A model generated the notes under the pieces. It was not told the DNA's origin. It saw only the letters and a list, made by a program, of their open reading frames with translations, and searched no databases. Shown piece by piece: positions 51,401-63,400 of a DNA stretch of 64,000 nucleotides. The DNA lies in NCBI GenBank assembly GCA_963210315.1, contig OY723244.1, positions 2,356,001 to 2,420,000 of the forward strand, read 5' to 3'. Both the position numbers and the translations under genes were made by a program. How positions within the stretch are numbered: the first letter of the stretch is position 1; each line of letters opens with the position of its first letter. The stretch comes from Rhynchopus euleeides (Eukaryota > Euglenozoa > Diplonemea > Diplonemida > Diplonemidae).

Positions 51401-54400
51401 CCGGGCGGCAGTGTCTGACCCCAGGGAAGTGCTGAAAATGGTGTCCGGGACCCAGGCGGCAGTGTCTGACCCCAGGGAGGTGCTGACAATGGTGTCCGGG
51501 ACCCGGGCGGCAGTGTCTGACCCCAGGGAAGTGCTGAAAATGGTGTCCGGGACCCAGGCGGCAGTGTCTGACCCCAGGGAGGTGCTGACAATGGTGTCCG
51601 GGACCCGGGCGGCAGTGTCTGACCCCAGGGAAGTGCTGAAAATGGTGTCCGGGACCCGGGCGGCAGTGTCTGACCCCAGGGAAGTGCTGACAATGGTGTA
51701 CGGGACCCGGGCGGCAGTGTCTGACCCCAGGGAAGTGCTGAAAATGGTGTCCGGGACCCAGGCGGCAGTGTCTGACCCCAGGGAAGTGCTGAACTGGGTG
51801 TCCGGGACCCGGGCGGCAGTGTCTGACCCCAGGGAAGTGCTGAAAATGGTGTCCGGGACCCAGGCGGCAGTGTCTGACCCCAGGGAAGTGCTGAAATGGG
51901 TGTCCGGGACCCGGGCGGCAGTGTCTGACCCCAGGGAAGTGCTGACAATGGTGTCCGGGACCCGGGCGGCAGTGTCTGACCCCAGGGAAGTGCTGAAAAT
52001 GGTGTCCGGGACCCAGGCGGCAGTGTCTGACCCCAGGGAAGTGCTGAAATGGGTGTCCGGGACCCGGGCGGCATTGTCTGACCCCAGGGAAGTGCTGAAA
52101 ATGGTGTCCGGGACCCGGGCGGCAGTGTCTGACCCCAGGGAAGTGCTGACAATGGTGTCCGGGACCCGGGCGGCAGTGTCTGACCCCAGGGAAGTGCTGA
52201 ACTGGGTGTCCGGGGCCCGGGCGGCAGTGTCTGACCCCAGGGAAGTGCTGAAAATGGTGTCCGGGACCCAGGCGGCAGTGTCCGACCCCAGGGAAGTGCT
52301 GAAAATGGTGTCCGGGACCCAGGCGGCAGTGTCTGACCCCAGGGAAGTGCTGACAATGGTGTCCGGGACCCGGGCGGCAGTGTCTGACCCCAGGGAAGTG
52401 CTGAAAATGGTGTCCGGGACCCGGGCGGCAGTGTCTGACCCCAGGGAAGTGCTGAAACTGGTGTCCGGGACCCAGGCGGCAGTGTCTGACCCCGGGGAAG
52501 TGCTGAAAATGGTGTCCGGGACCCGGGCGGCAGTGTCTGACCCCAGGGAAGTGCTGACACTGGTGTCCGGGACCCGGGCGGCAGTGTCTGACCCCAGGGA
52601 AGTGGTGACAATGGTGTCCGGGACCCGGGCGGCAGTGTCTGACCCCAGGGAAGTGCTGAAAATGGTGTCCGGGACCCAGGCGGCAGTGTCCGACCCCAGG
52701 GAAGTGCTGAAAATGGTGTCCGGGGCCCAGGCGGCAGTGTCTGACCCCAGGGAAGTGGTGACAATGGTGTCCGGGACCCGGGCGGCAGTGTCTGACCCCA
52801 GGGAAGTGCTGAACTGGGTGTCCAGGACCCGGGCGGCAGTGTCTGACCCCAGGGAAGTGCTGAAAATGGTGTCCGGGACCCGGGCGGCAGTGTCCGACCC
52901 CAGGGAAGTGCTGAAAATGGTGTCCGGGGCCCAGGCGGCAGTGTCTGACCCCAGGGAAGTGGTGACAATGGTGTCCGGGACCCGGGCGGCAGTGTCTGAC
53001 CCCAGGGAAGTGCTGACAATGGTGTCCGGGACCCGGGCGGCAGTGTCCGACCCCAGGGAAGTGCTGAAACTGGTGTCCGGGACCCAGGCGGCAGTGTCTG
53101 ACCCCGGGGAAGTGCTGAAAATGGTGTCCGGGACCCGGGCGGCAGTGTCTGACCCCAGGGAAGTGCTGAAAATGGTGTCCGGGACCCGGGCGGCAGTGTC
53201 TGACCCCAGGGAAGTGCTGACAATGGTGTCCGGGACCCGGGCGGCAGTGTCTGACCCCAGGGAAGTGCTGACAATGGTGTCCGGGACCCGGGCGGCAGTG
53301 TCTGACCCCAGGGAAGTGCTGACAATGGTGTCCGGGACCCGGGCGGCAGTGTCTGACCCCAGGGAAGTGCTGAAAATGGTGTCCGGGACCCGGGCGGCAG
53401 TGTCCGACCCCAGGGAAGTGCTGAAACTGGTGTCCGGGACCCAGGCGGCAGTGTCTGACCCCGGGGAAGTGCTGAAAATGGTGTCCGGGACCCGGGCGGC
53501 AGTGTCTGACCCCAGGGAAGTGCTGACAATGGTGTCCGGGACCCGGGCGGCAGTGTCTGACCCCAGGGAAGTGGTGACAATGGTGTCCGGGACCCGGGCG
53601 GCAGTGTCTGACCCCAGGGAAGTGCTGAAAATGGTGTCCGGGACCCAGGCGGCAGTGTCCGACCCCAGGGAAGTGCTGAAAATGGTGTCCGGGGCCCAGG
53701 CGGCAGTGTCTGACCCCAGGGAAGTGGTGACAATGGTGTCCGGGACCCGGGCGGCAGTGTCTGACCCCAGGGAAGTGCTGAACTGGGTGTCCGGGACCCG
53801 GGCGGCAGTGTCTGACCCCAGGGAAGTGCTGAAAATGGTGTCCGGGACCCAGGCGGCAGTGTCCGACCCCAGGGAAGTGCTGAAAATGGTGTCCGGGGCC
53901 CAGGCGGCAGTGTCTGACCCCAGGGAAGTGGTGACAATGGTGTCCGGGACCCGGGCGGCAGTGTCTGACCCCAGGGAAGTGGTGACAATGGTGTCCGGGA
54001 CCCGGGCGGCAGTGTCTGACCCCAGGGAAGTGCTGACAATGGTGTCCGGGACCCGGGCGGCAGTGTCCGACCCCAGGGAAGTGCTGAAACTGGTGTCCGG
54101 GACCCAGGCGGCAGTGTCTGACCCCGGGGAAGTGCTGAAAATGGTGTCCGGGACCCGGGCGGCAGTGTCTGACCCCAGGGAAGTGCTGACAATGGTGTCC
54201 GGGACCCGGGCGGCAGTGTCTGACCCCAGGGAAGTGCTGAAAATGGTGTCCGGGACCCGGGCGGCAGTGTCTGACCCCAGGGAAGTGCTGACAATGGTGT
54301 CCGGGACCCGGGCGGCAGTGTCTGACCCCAGGGAAGTGCTGACAATGGTGTCCGGGACCCGGGCGGCAGTGTCCGACCCCAGGGAAGTGCTGAAACTGGT

Positions 54401-57400
54401 GTCCGGGACCCAGGCGGCAGTGTCTGACCCCGGGGAAGTGCTGACAATGGTGTCCGGGGCCCGGGCGGCAGTGTCTGACCCCAGGGAAGTGCTGACAATG
54501 GTGTCCGGGACCCGGGCGGCAGTGTCTGACCCCAGGGAAGTGCTGACAATGGTGTCCGGGACCCGGGCGGCAGTGTCTGACCCCAGGGAAGTGCTGAAAA
54601 TGGTGTCCGGGACCCAGGCGGCAGTGTCTGACCCCAGGGAAGTGCTGAAATGGGTGTCCGGGACCCGGGCGGCAGTGTCTGACCCCAGGGAAGTGCTGAC
54701 AATGGTGTCCGGGACCCGGGCGGCAGTGTCTGACCCCAGGGAAGTGCTGAAAATGGTGTCCGGGACCCGGGCGGCAGTGTCTGACCCCAGGGAAGTGCTG
54801 ACAATGGTGTCCGGGACCCGGGCGGCAGTGTCTGACCCCAGGGAAGTGCTGAAAATGGTGTCCGGGACCCGGGCGGCAGTGTCTGACCCCAGGGAAGTGC
54901 TGAAAATGGTGTCCGGGACCCGGGCGGCAGTGTCTGACCCCAGGGAAGTGCTGACAATGGTGTACGGGACCCGGGCGGCAGTGTCTGACCCCAGGGAAGT
55001 GCTGAAAATGGTGTCCGGGACCCAGGCGGCAGTGTCTGACCCCAGGGAGGTGCTGACAATGGTGTCCGGGACCCGGGCGGCAGTGTCTGACCCCAGGGAA
55101 GTGCTGAAAATGGTGTCCGGGACCCAGGCGGCAGTGTCTGACCCCAGGGAGGTGCTGACAATGGTGTCCGGGACCCGGGCGGCAGTGTCTGACCCCAGGG
55201 AAGTGCTGAAAATGGTGTCCGGGACCCGGGCGGCAGTGTCTGACCCCAGGGAAGTGCTGACAATGGTGTACGGGACCCGGGCGGCAGTGTCTGACCCCAG
55301 GGAAGTGCTGAAAATGGTGTCCGGGACCCAGGCGGCAGTGTCTGACCCCAGGGAAGTGCTGAACTGGGTGTCCGGGACCCGGGCGGCAGTGTCTGACCCC
55401 AGGGAAGTGCTGAAAATGGTGTCCGGGACCCAGGCGGCAGTGTCTGACCCCAGGGAAGTGCTGAAATGGGTGTCCGGGACCCGGGCGGCAGTGTCTGACC
55501 CCAGGGAAGTGCTGACAATGGTGTCCGGGACCCGGGCGGCAGTGTCTGACCCCAGGGAAGTGCTGAAAATGGTGTCCGGGACCCAGGCGGCAGTGTCTGA
55601 CCCCAGGGAAGTGCTGAAATGGGTGTCCGGGACCCGGGCGGCATTGTCTGACCCCAGGGAAGTGCTGAAAATGGTGTCCGGGACCCGGGCGGCAGTGTCT
55701 GACCCCAGGGAAGTGCTGACAATGGTGTCCGGGACCCGGGCGGCAGTGTCTGACCCCAGGGAAGTGCTGAAAATGGTGTCCGGGACCCGGGCGGCAGTGT
55801 CTGACCCCAGGGAAGTGCTGACAATGGTGTCCGGGACCCGGGCGGCAGTGTCTGACCCCAGGGAAGTGCTGAAAATGGTGTCCGGGACCCGGGCGGCAGT
55901 GTCTGACCCCAGGGAAGTGCTGAAAATGGTGTCCGGGACCCGGGCGGCAGTGTCTGACCCCAGGGAAGTGCTGACAATGGTGTACGGGACCCGGGCGGCA
56001 GTGTCTGACCCCAGGGAAGTGCTGAAAATGGTGTCCGGGACCCAGGCGGCAGTGTCTGACCCCAGGGAGGTGCTGACAATGGTGTCCGGGACCCGGGCGG
56101 CAGTGTCTGACCCCAGGGAAGTGCTGAAAATGGTGTCCGGGACCCAGGCGGCAGTGTCTGACCCCAGGGAGGTGCTGACAATGGTGTCCGGGACCCGGGC
56201 GGCAGTGTCTGACCCCAGGGAAGTGCTGAAAATGGTGTCCGGGACCCGGGCGGCAGTGTCTGACCCCAGGGAAGTGCTGACAATGGTGTACGGGACCCGG
56301 GCGGCAGTGTCTGACCCCAGGGAAGTGCTGAAAATGGTGTCCGGGACCCAGGCGGCAGTGTCTGACCCCAGGGAAGTGCTGAACTGGGTGTCCGGGACCC
56401 GGGCGGCAGTGTCTGACCCCAGGGAAGTGCTGAAAATGGTGTCCGGGACCCAGGCGGCAGTGTCTGACCCCAGGGAAGTGCTGAAATGGGTGTCCGGGAC
56501 CCGGGCGGCAGTGTCTGACCCCAGGGAAGTGCTGACAATGGTGTCCGGGACCCGGGCGGCAGTGTCTGACCCCAGGGAAGTGCTGAAAATGGTGTCCGGG
56601 ACCCAGGCGGCAGTGTCTGACCCCAGGGAAGTGCTGAAATGGGTGTCCGGGACCCGGGCGGCATTGTCTGACCCCAGGGAAGTGCTGAAAATGGTGTCCG
56701 GGACCCGGGCGGCAGTGTCTGACCCCAGGGAAGTGCTGACAATGGTGTCCGGGACCCGGGCGGCAGTGTCTGACCCCAGGGAAGTGCTGAAAATGGTGTC
56801 CGGGACCCGGGCGGCAGTGTCTGACCCCAGGGAAGTGCTGACAATGGTGTACGGGACCCGGGCGGCAGTGTCTGACCCCAGGGAAGTGCTGAAAATGGTG
56901 TCCGGGACCCAGGCGGCAGTGTCTGACCCCAGGGAGGTGCTGACAATGGTGTCCGGGACCCGGGCGGCAGTGTCTGACCCCAGGGAAGTGCTGAAAATGG
57001 TGTCCGGGACCCAGGCGGCAGTGTCTGACCCCAGGGAGGTGCTGACAATGGTGTCCGGGACCCGGGCGGCAGTGTCTGACCCCAGGGAAGTGCTGAAAAT
57101 GGTGTCCGGGACCCGGGCGGCAGTGTCTGACCCCAGGGAAGTGCTGACAATGGTGTACGGGACCCGGGCGGCAGTGTCTGACCCCAGGGAAGTGCTGAAA
57201 ATGGTGTCCGGGACCCAGGCGGCAGTGTCTGACCCCAGGGAAGTGCTGAACTGGGTGTCCGGGACCCGGGCGGCAGTGTCTGACCCCAGGGAAGTGCTGA
57301 AAATGGTGTCCGGGACCCAGGCGGCAGTGTCTGACCCCAGGGAAGTGCTGAAATGGGTGTCCGGGACCCGGGCGGCAGTGTCTGACCCCAGGGAAGTGCT

Positions 57401-60400
57401 GACAATGGTGTCCGGGACCCGGGCGGCAGTGTCTGACCCCAGGGAAGTGCTGAAAATGGTGTCCGGGACCCAGGCGGCAGTGTCTGACCCCAGGGAAGTG
57501 CTGAAATGGGTGTCCGGGACCCGGGCGGCATTGTCTGACCCCAGGGAAGTGCTGAAAATGGTGTCCGGGACCCGGGCGGCAGTGTCTGACCCCAGGGAAG
57601 TGCTGACAATGGTGTCCGGGACCCGGGCGGCAGTGTCTGACCCCAGGGAAGTGCTGAACTGGGTGTCCGGGGCCCGGGCGGCAGTGTCTGACCCCAGGGA
57701 AGTGCTGAAAATGGTGTCCGGGACCCAGGCGGCAGTGTCTGACCCCAGGGAAGTGCTGACAATGGTGTCCGGGACCCGGGCGGCAGTGTCTGACCCCAGG
57801 GAAGTGCTGAAAATGGTGTCCGGGACCCGGGCGGCAGTGTCTGACCCCAGGGAAGTGCTGAACTGGGTGTCCGGGACCCGGGCGGCGGTGTCTGACCCCA
57901 GGGAAGTGCTGAAAATGGTGTCCGGGACCCAGGCGGCAGTGTCCGACCCCAGGGAAGTGCTGAAAATGGTGTCCGGGGCCCAGGCGGCAGTGTCTGACCC
58001 CAGGGAAGTGGTGACAATGGTGTCCGGGACCCGGGCGGCAGTGTCTGACCCCAGGGAAGTGGTGACAATGGTGTCCGGGACCCGGGCGGCAGTGTCTGAC
58101 CCCAGGGAAGTGCTGACAATGGTGTCCGGGACCCCGGCGGCAGTGTCTGACCCCAGGGAAGTGCTGAAAATGGTGTCCGGGACCCGGGCGGCAGTGTCCG
58201 ACCCCAGGGAAGTGCTGAAACTGGTGTCCGGGACCCAGGCGGCAGTGTCTGACCCCGGGGAAGTGCTGAAAATGGTGTCCGGGACCCGGGCGGCAGTGTC
58301 TGACCCCAGGGAAGTGCTGACAATGGTGTCCGGGACCCGGGCGGCAGTGTCTGACCCCAGGGAAGTGCTGAAAATGGTGTCCGGGACCCGGGCGGCAGTG
58401 TCTGACCCCAGGGAAGTGCTGACAATGGTGTCCGGGACCCGGGCGGCAGTGTCTGACCCCAGGGAAGTGCTGACAATGGTGTCCGGGACCCGGGCGGCAG
58501 TGTCTGACCCCAGGGAAGTGCTGACAATGGTGTCCGGGACCCGGGCGGCAGTGTCTGACCCCAGGGAAGTGCTGAAAATGGTGTCCGGGACCCGGGCGGC
58601 AGTGTCCGACCCCAGGGAAGTGCTGAAACTGGTGTCCGGGACCCAGGCGGCAGTGTCTGACCCCGGGGAAGTGCTGAAAATGGTGTCCGGGACCCGGGCG
58701 GCAGTGTCTGACCCCAGGGAAGTGCTGACAATGGTGTCCGGGACCCGGGCGGCAGTGTCTGACCCCAGGGAAGTGCTGAAAATGGTGTCCGGGACCCGGG
58801 CGGCAGTGTCTGACCCCAGGGAAGTGCTGAACTGGGTGTCCGGGGCCCGGGCGGCAGTGTCTGACCCCAGGGAAGTGCTGAAAATGGTGTCCGGGACCCA
58901 GGCGGCAGTGTCCGACCCCAGGGAAGTGCTGAAAATGGTGTCCGGGACCCAGGCGGCAGTGTCTGACCCCAGGGAAGTGCTGACAATGGTGTCCGGGACC
59001 CGGGCGGCAGTGTCTGACCCCAGGGAAGTGCTGAAAATGGTGTCCGGGACCCGGGCGGCAGTGTCTGACCCCAGGGAAGTGCTGAACTGGGTGTCCGGGA
59101 CCCGGGCGGCAGTGTCTGACCCCAGGGAAGTGCTGAAAATGGTGTCCGGGACCCAGGCGGCAGTGTCCGACCCCAGGGAAGTGCTGAAAATGGTGTCCGG
59201 GACCCGGGCGGCAGTGTCTGACCCCAGGGAAGTGCTGACAATGGTGTCCGGGACCCGGGCGGCAGTGTCTGACCCCAGGGAAGTGCTGAAAATGGTGTCC
59301 GGGACCCGGGCGGCAGTGTCTGACCCCAGGGAAGTGCTGACAATGGTGTCCGGGACCCGGGCGGCAGTGTCTGACCCCAGGGAAGTGCTGAAAATGGTGT
59401 CCGGGACCCGGGCGGCAGTGTCTGACCCCAGGGAAGTGCTGAAAATGGTGTCCGGGACCCAGGCGGCAGTGTCTGACCCCAGGGAGGTGCTGACAATGCT
59501 GTCCGGGACCCGGGCGGCAGTGTCTGACCCCAGGGAAGTGCTGAAAATGGTGTCCGGGACCCAGGCGGCAGTGTCTGACCCCAGGGAAGTGCTGAACTGG
59601 GTGTCCGGGACCCGGGCGGCAGTGTCTGACCCCAGGGAAGTGCTGAAAATGGTGTCCGGGACCCGGGCGGCAGTGTCTGACCCCAGGGAAGTGCTGACAA
59701 TGGTGTCCGGGACCCGGGCGGCAGTGTCTGACCCCAGGGAAGTGCTGAAAATGGTGTCCGGGACCCAGGCGGCAGTGTCTGACCCCAGGGAAGTGCTGAA
59801 ATGGGTGTCCGGGACCCGGGCGGCAGTGTCTGACCCCAGGGAAGTGCTGAAAATGGTGTCCGGGACCCGGGCGGCAGTGTCTGACCCCAGGGAAGTGCTG
59901 ACAATGGTGTCCGGGACCCGGGCGGCAGTGTCTGACCCCAGGGAAGTGCTGAACTGGGTGTCCGGGGCCCGGGCGGCAGTGTCTGACCCCAGGGAAGTGC
60001 TGAAAATGGTGTCCGGGACCCAGGCGGCAGTGTCCGACCCCAGGGAAGTGCTGAAAATGGTGTCCGGGACCCAGGCGGCAGTGTCTGACCCCAGGGAAGT
60101 GCTGACAATGGTGTCCGGGACCCGGGCGGCAGTGTCTGACCCCAGGGAAGTGCTGAAAATGGTGTCCGGGACCCGGGCGGCAGTGTCTGACCCCAGGGAA
60201 GTGCTGAACTGGGTGTCCGGGACCCGGGCGGCAGTGTCTGACCCCAGGGAAGTGCTGAAAATGGTGTCCGGGACCCAGGCGGCAGTGTCCGACCCCAGGG
60301 AAGTGCTGAAAATGGTGTCCGGGGCCCAGGCGGCAGTGTCTGACCCCAGGGAAGTGGTGACAATGGTGTCCGGGACCCGGGCGGCAGTGTCTGACCCCAG

Positions 60401-63400
60401 GGAAGTGGTGACAATGGTGTCCGGGACCCGGGCGGCAGTGTCTGACCCCAGGGAAGTGCTGACAATGGTGTCCGGGACCCGGGCGGCAGTGTCTGACCCC
60501 AGGGAAGTGCTGAAAATGGTGTCCGGGACCCGGGCGGCAGTGTCCGACCCCAGGGAAGTGCTGAAACTGGTGTCCGGGACCCAGGCGGCAGTGTCTGACC
60601 CCGGGGAAGTGCTGAAAATGGTGTCCGGGACCCAGGCGGCAGTGTCTGACCCCAGGGAAGTGCTGACAATGGTGTCCGGGACCCGGGCGGCAGTGTCTGA
60701 CCCCAGGGAAGTGCTGAAAATGGTGTCCGGGACCCGGGCGGCAGTGTCTGACCCCAGGGAAGTGCTGAACTGGGTGTCCGGGACCCGGGCGGCAGTGTCT
60801 GACCCCAGGGAAGTGCTGAAAATGGTGTCCGGGACCCAGGCGGCAGTGTCCGACCCCAGGGAAGTGCTGAAAATGGTGTCCGGGGCCCAGGCGGCAGTGT
60901 CTGACCCCAGGGAAGTGGTGACAATGGTGTCCGGGACCCGGGCGGCAGTGTCTGACCCCAGGGAAGTGGTGACAATGGTGTCCGGGACCCGGGCGGCAGT
61001 GTCTGATCCCAGGGAAGTGCTGACAATGGTGTCCGGGACCCGGGCGGCAGTGTCTGACCCCAGGGAAGTGCTGAAAATGGTGTCCGGGACCCGGGCGGCA
61101 GTGTCTGACCCCAGGGAAGTGCTGACAATGGTGTCCGGGACCCGGGCGGCAGTGTCTGACCCCAGGGAAGTGCTGACAATGGTGTCCGGGACCCGGGCGG
61201 CAGTGTCTGACCCCAGGGAAGTGCTGACAATGGTGTCCGGGACCCGGGCGGCAGTGTCTGACCCCAGGGAAGTGCTGAAAATGGTGTCCGGGACCCGGGC
61301 GGCAGTGTCCGACCCCAGGGAAGTGCTGAAACTGGTGTCCGGGACCCAGGCGGCAGTGTCTGACCCCGGGGAAGTGCTGAAAATGGTGTCCGGGACCCGG
61401 GCGGCAGTGTCTGACCCCAGGGAAGTGCTGACAATGGTGTCCGGGACCCGGGCGGCAGTGTCTGACCCCAGGGAAGTGCTGAAAATGGTGTCCGGGACCC
61501 GGGCGGCAGTGTCTGACCCCAGGGAAGTGCTGAACTGGGTGTCCGGGGCCCGGGCGGCAGTGTCTGACCCCAGGGAAGTGCTGAAAATGGTGTCCGGGAC
61601 CCAGGCGGCAGTGTCCGACCCCAGGGAAGTGCTGAAAATGGTGTCCGGGACCCAGGCGGCAGTGTCTGACCCCAGGGAAGTGCTGACAATGGTGTCCGGG
61701 ACCCGGGCGGCAGTGTCTGACCCCAGGGAAGTGCTGAAAATGGTGTCCGGGACCCGGGCGGCAGTGTCTGACCCCAGGGAAGTGCTGAACTGGGTGTCCG
61801 GGACCCGGGCGGCAGTGTCTGACCCCAGGGAAGTGCTGAAAATGGTGTCCGGGACCCAGGCGGCAGTGTCCGACCCCAGGGAAGTGCTGAAAATGGTGTC
61901 CGGGACCCGGGCGGCAGTGTCTGACCCCAGGGAAGTGCTGACAATGGTGTCCGGGACCCGGGCGGCAGTGTCTGACCCCAGGGAAGTGCTGAAAATGGTG
62001 TCCGGGACCCGGGCGGCAGTGTCTGACCCCAGGGAAGTGCTGACAATGGTGTCCGGGACCCGGGCGGCAGTGTCTGACCCCAGGGAAGTGCTGAAAATGG
62101 TGTCCGGGACCCGGGCGGCAGTGTCTGACCCCAGGGAAGTGGTGACAATGGTGTCCGGGACCCGGGCGGCAGTGTCTGATCCCAGGGAAGTGCTGACAAT
62201 GGTGTCCGGGACCCGGGCGGCAGTGTCTGACCCCAGGGAAGTGCTGAAAATGGTGTCCGGGACCCGGGCGGCAGTGTCTGACCCCAGGGAAGTGCTGACA
62301 ATGGTGTCCGGGACCCGGGCGGCAGTGTCTGACCCCAGGGAAGTGCTGACAATGGTGTCCGGGACCCGGGCGGCAGTGTCTGACCCCAGGGAAGTGCTGA
62401 CAATGGTGTCCGGGACCCGGGCGGCAGTGTCTGACCCCAGGGAAGTGCTGAAAATGGTGTCCGGGACCCGGGCGGCAGTGTCCGACCCCAGGGAAGTGCT
62501 GAAACTGGTGTCCGGGACCCAGGCGGCAGTGTCTGACCCCGGGGAAGTGCTGAAAATGGTGTCCGGGACCCGGGCGGCAGTGTCTGACCCCAGGGAAGTG
62601 CTGACAATGGTGTCCGGGACCCGGGCGGCAGTGTCTGACCCCAGGGAAGTGCTGAAAATGGTGTCCGGGACCCGGGCGGCAGTGTCTGACCCCAGGGAAG
62701 TGCTGAACTGGGTGTCCGGGGCCCGGGCGGCAGTGTCTGACCCCAGGGAAGTGCTGAAAATGGTGTCCGGGACCCAGGCGGCAGTGTCCGACCCCAGGGA
62801 AGTGCTGAAAATGGTGTCCGGGACCCAGGCGGCAGTGTCTGACCCCAGGGAAGTGCTGACAATGGTGTCCGGGACCCGGGCGGCAGTGTCTGACCCCAGG
62901 GAAGTGCTGAAAATGGTGTCCGGGACCCGGGCGGCAGTGTCTGACCCCAGGGAAGTGCTGAACTGGGTGTCCGGGACCCGGGCGGCAGTGTCTGACCCCA
63001 GGGAAGTGCTGAAAATGGTGTCCGGGACCCAGGCGGCAGTGTCCGACCCCAGGGAAGTGCTGAAAATGGTGTCCGGGACCCGGGCGGCAGTGTCTGACCC
63101 CAGGGAAGTGCTGACAATGGTGTCCGGGACCCGGGCGGCAGTGTCTGACCCCAGGGAAGTGCTGAAAATGGTGTCCGGGACCCGGGCGGCAGTGTCTGAC
63201 CCCAGGGAAGTGCTGACAATGGTGTCCGGGACCCGGGCGGCAGTGTCTGACCCCAGGGAAGTGCTGAAAATGGTGTCCGGGACCCGGGCGGCAGTGTCTG
63301 ACCCCAGGGAAGTGCTGAAAATGGTGTCCGGGACCCAGGCGGCAGTGTCTGACCCCAGGGAGGTGCTGACAATGGTGTCCGGGACCCGGGCGGCAGTGTC

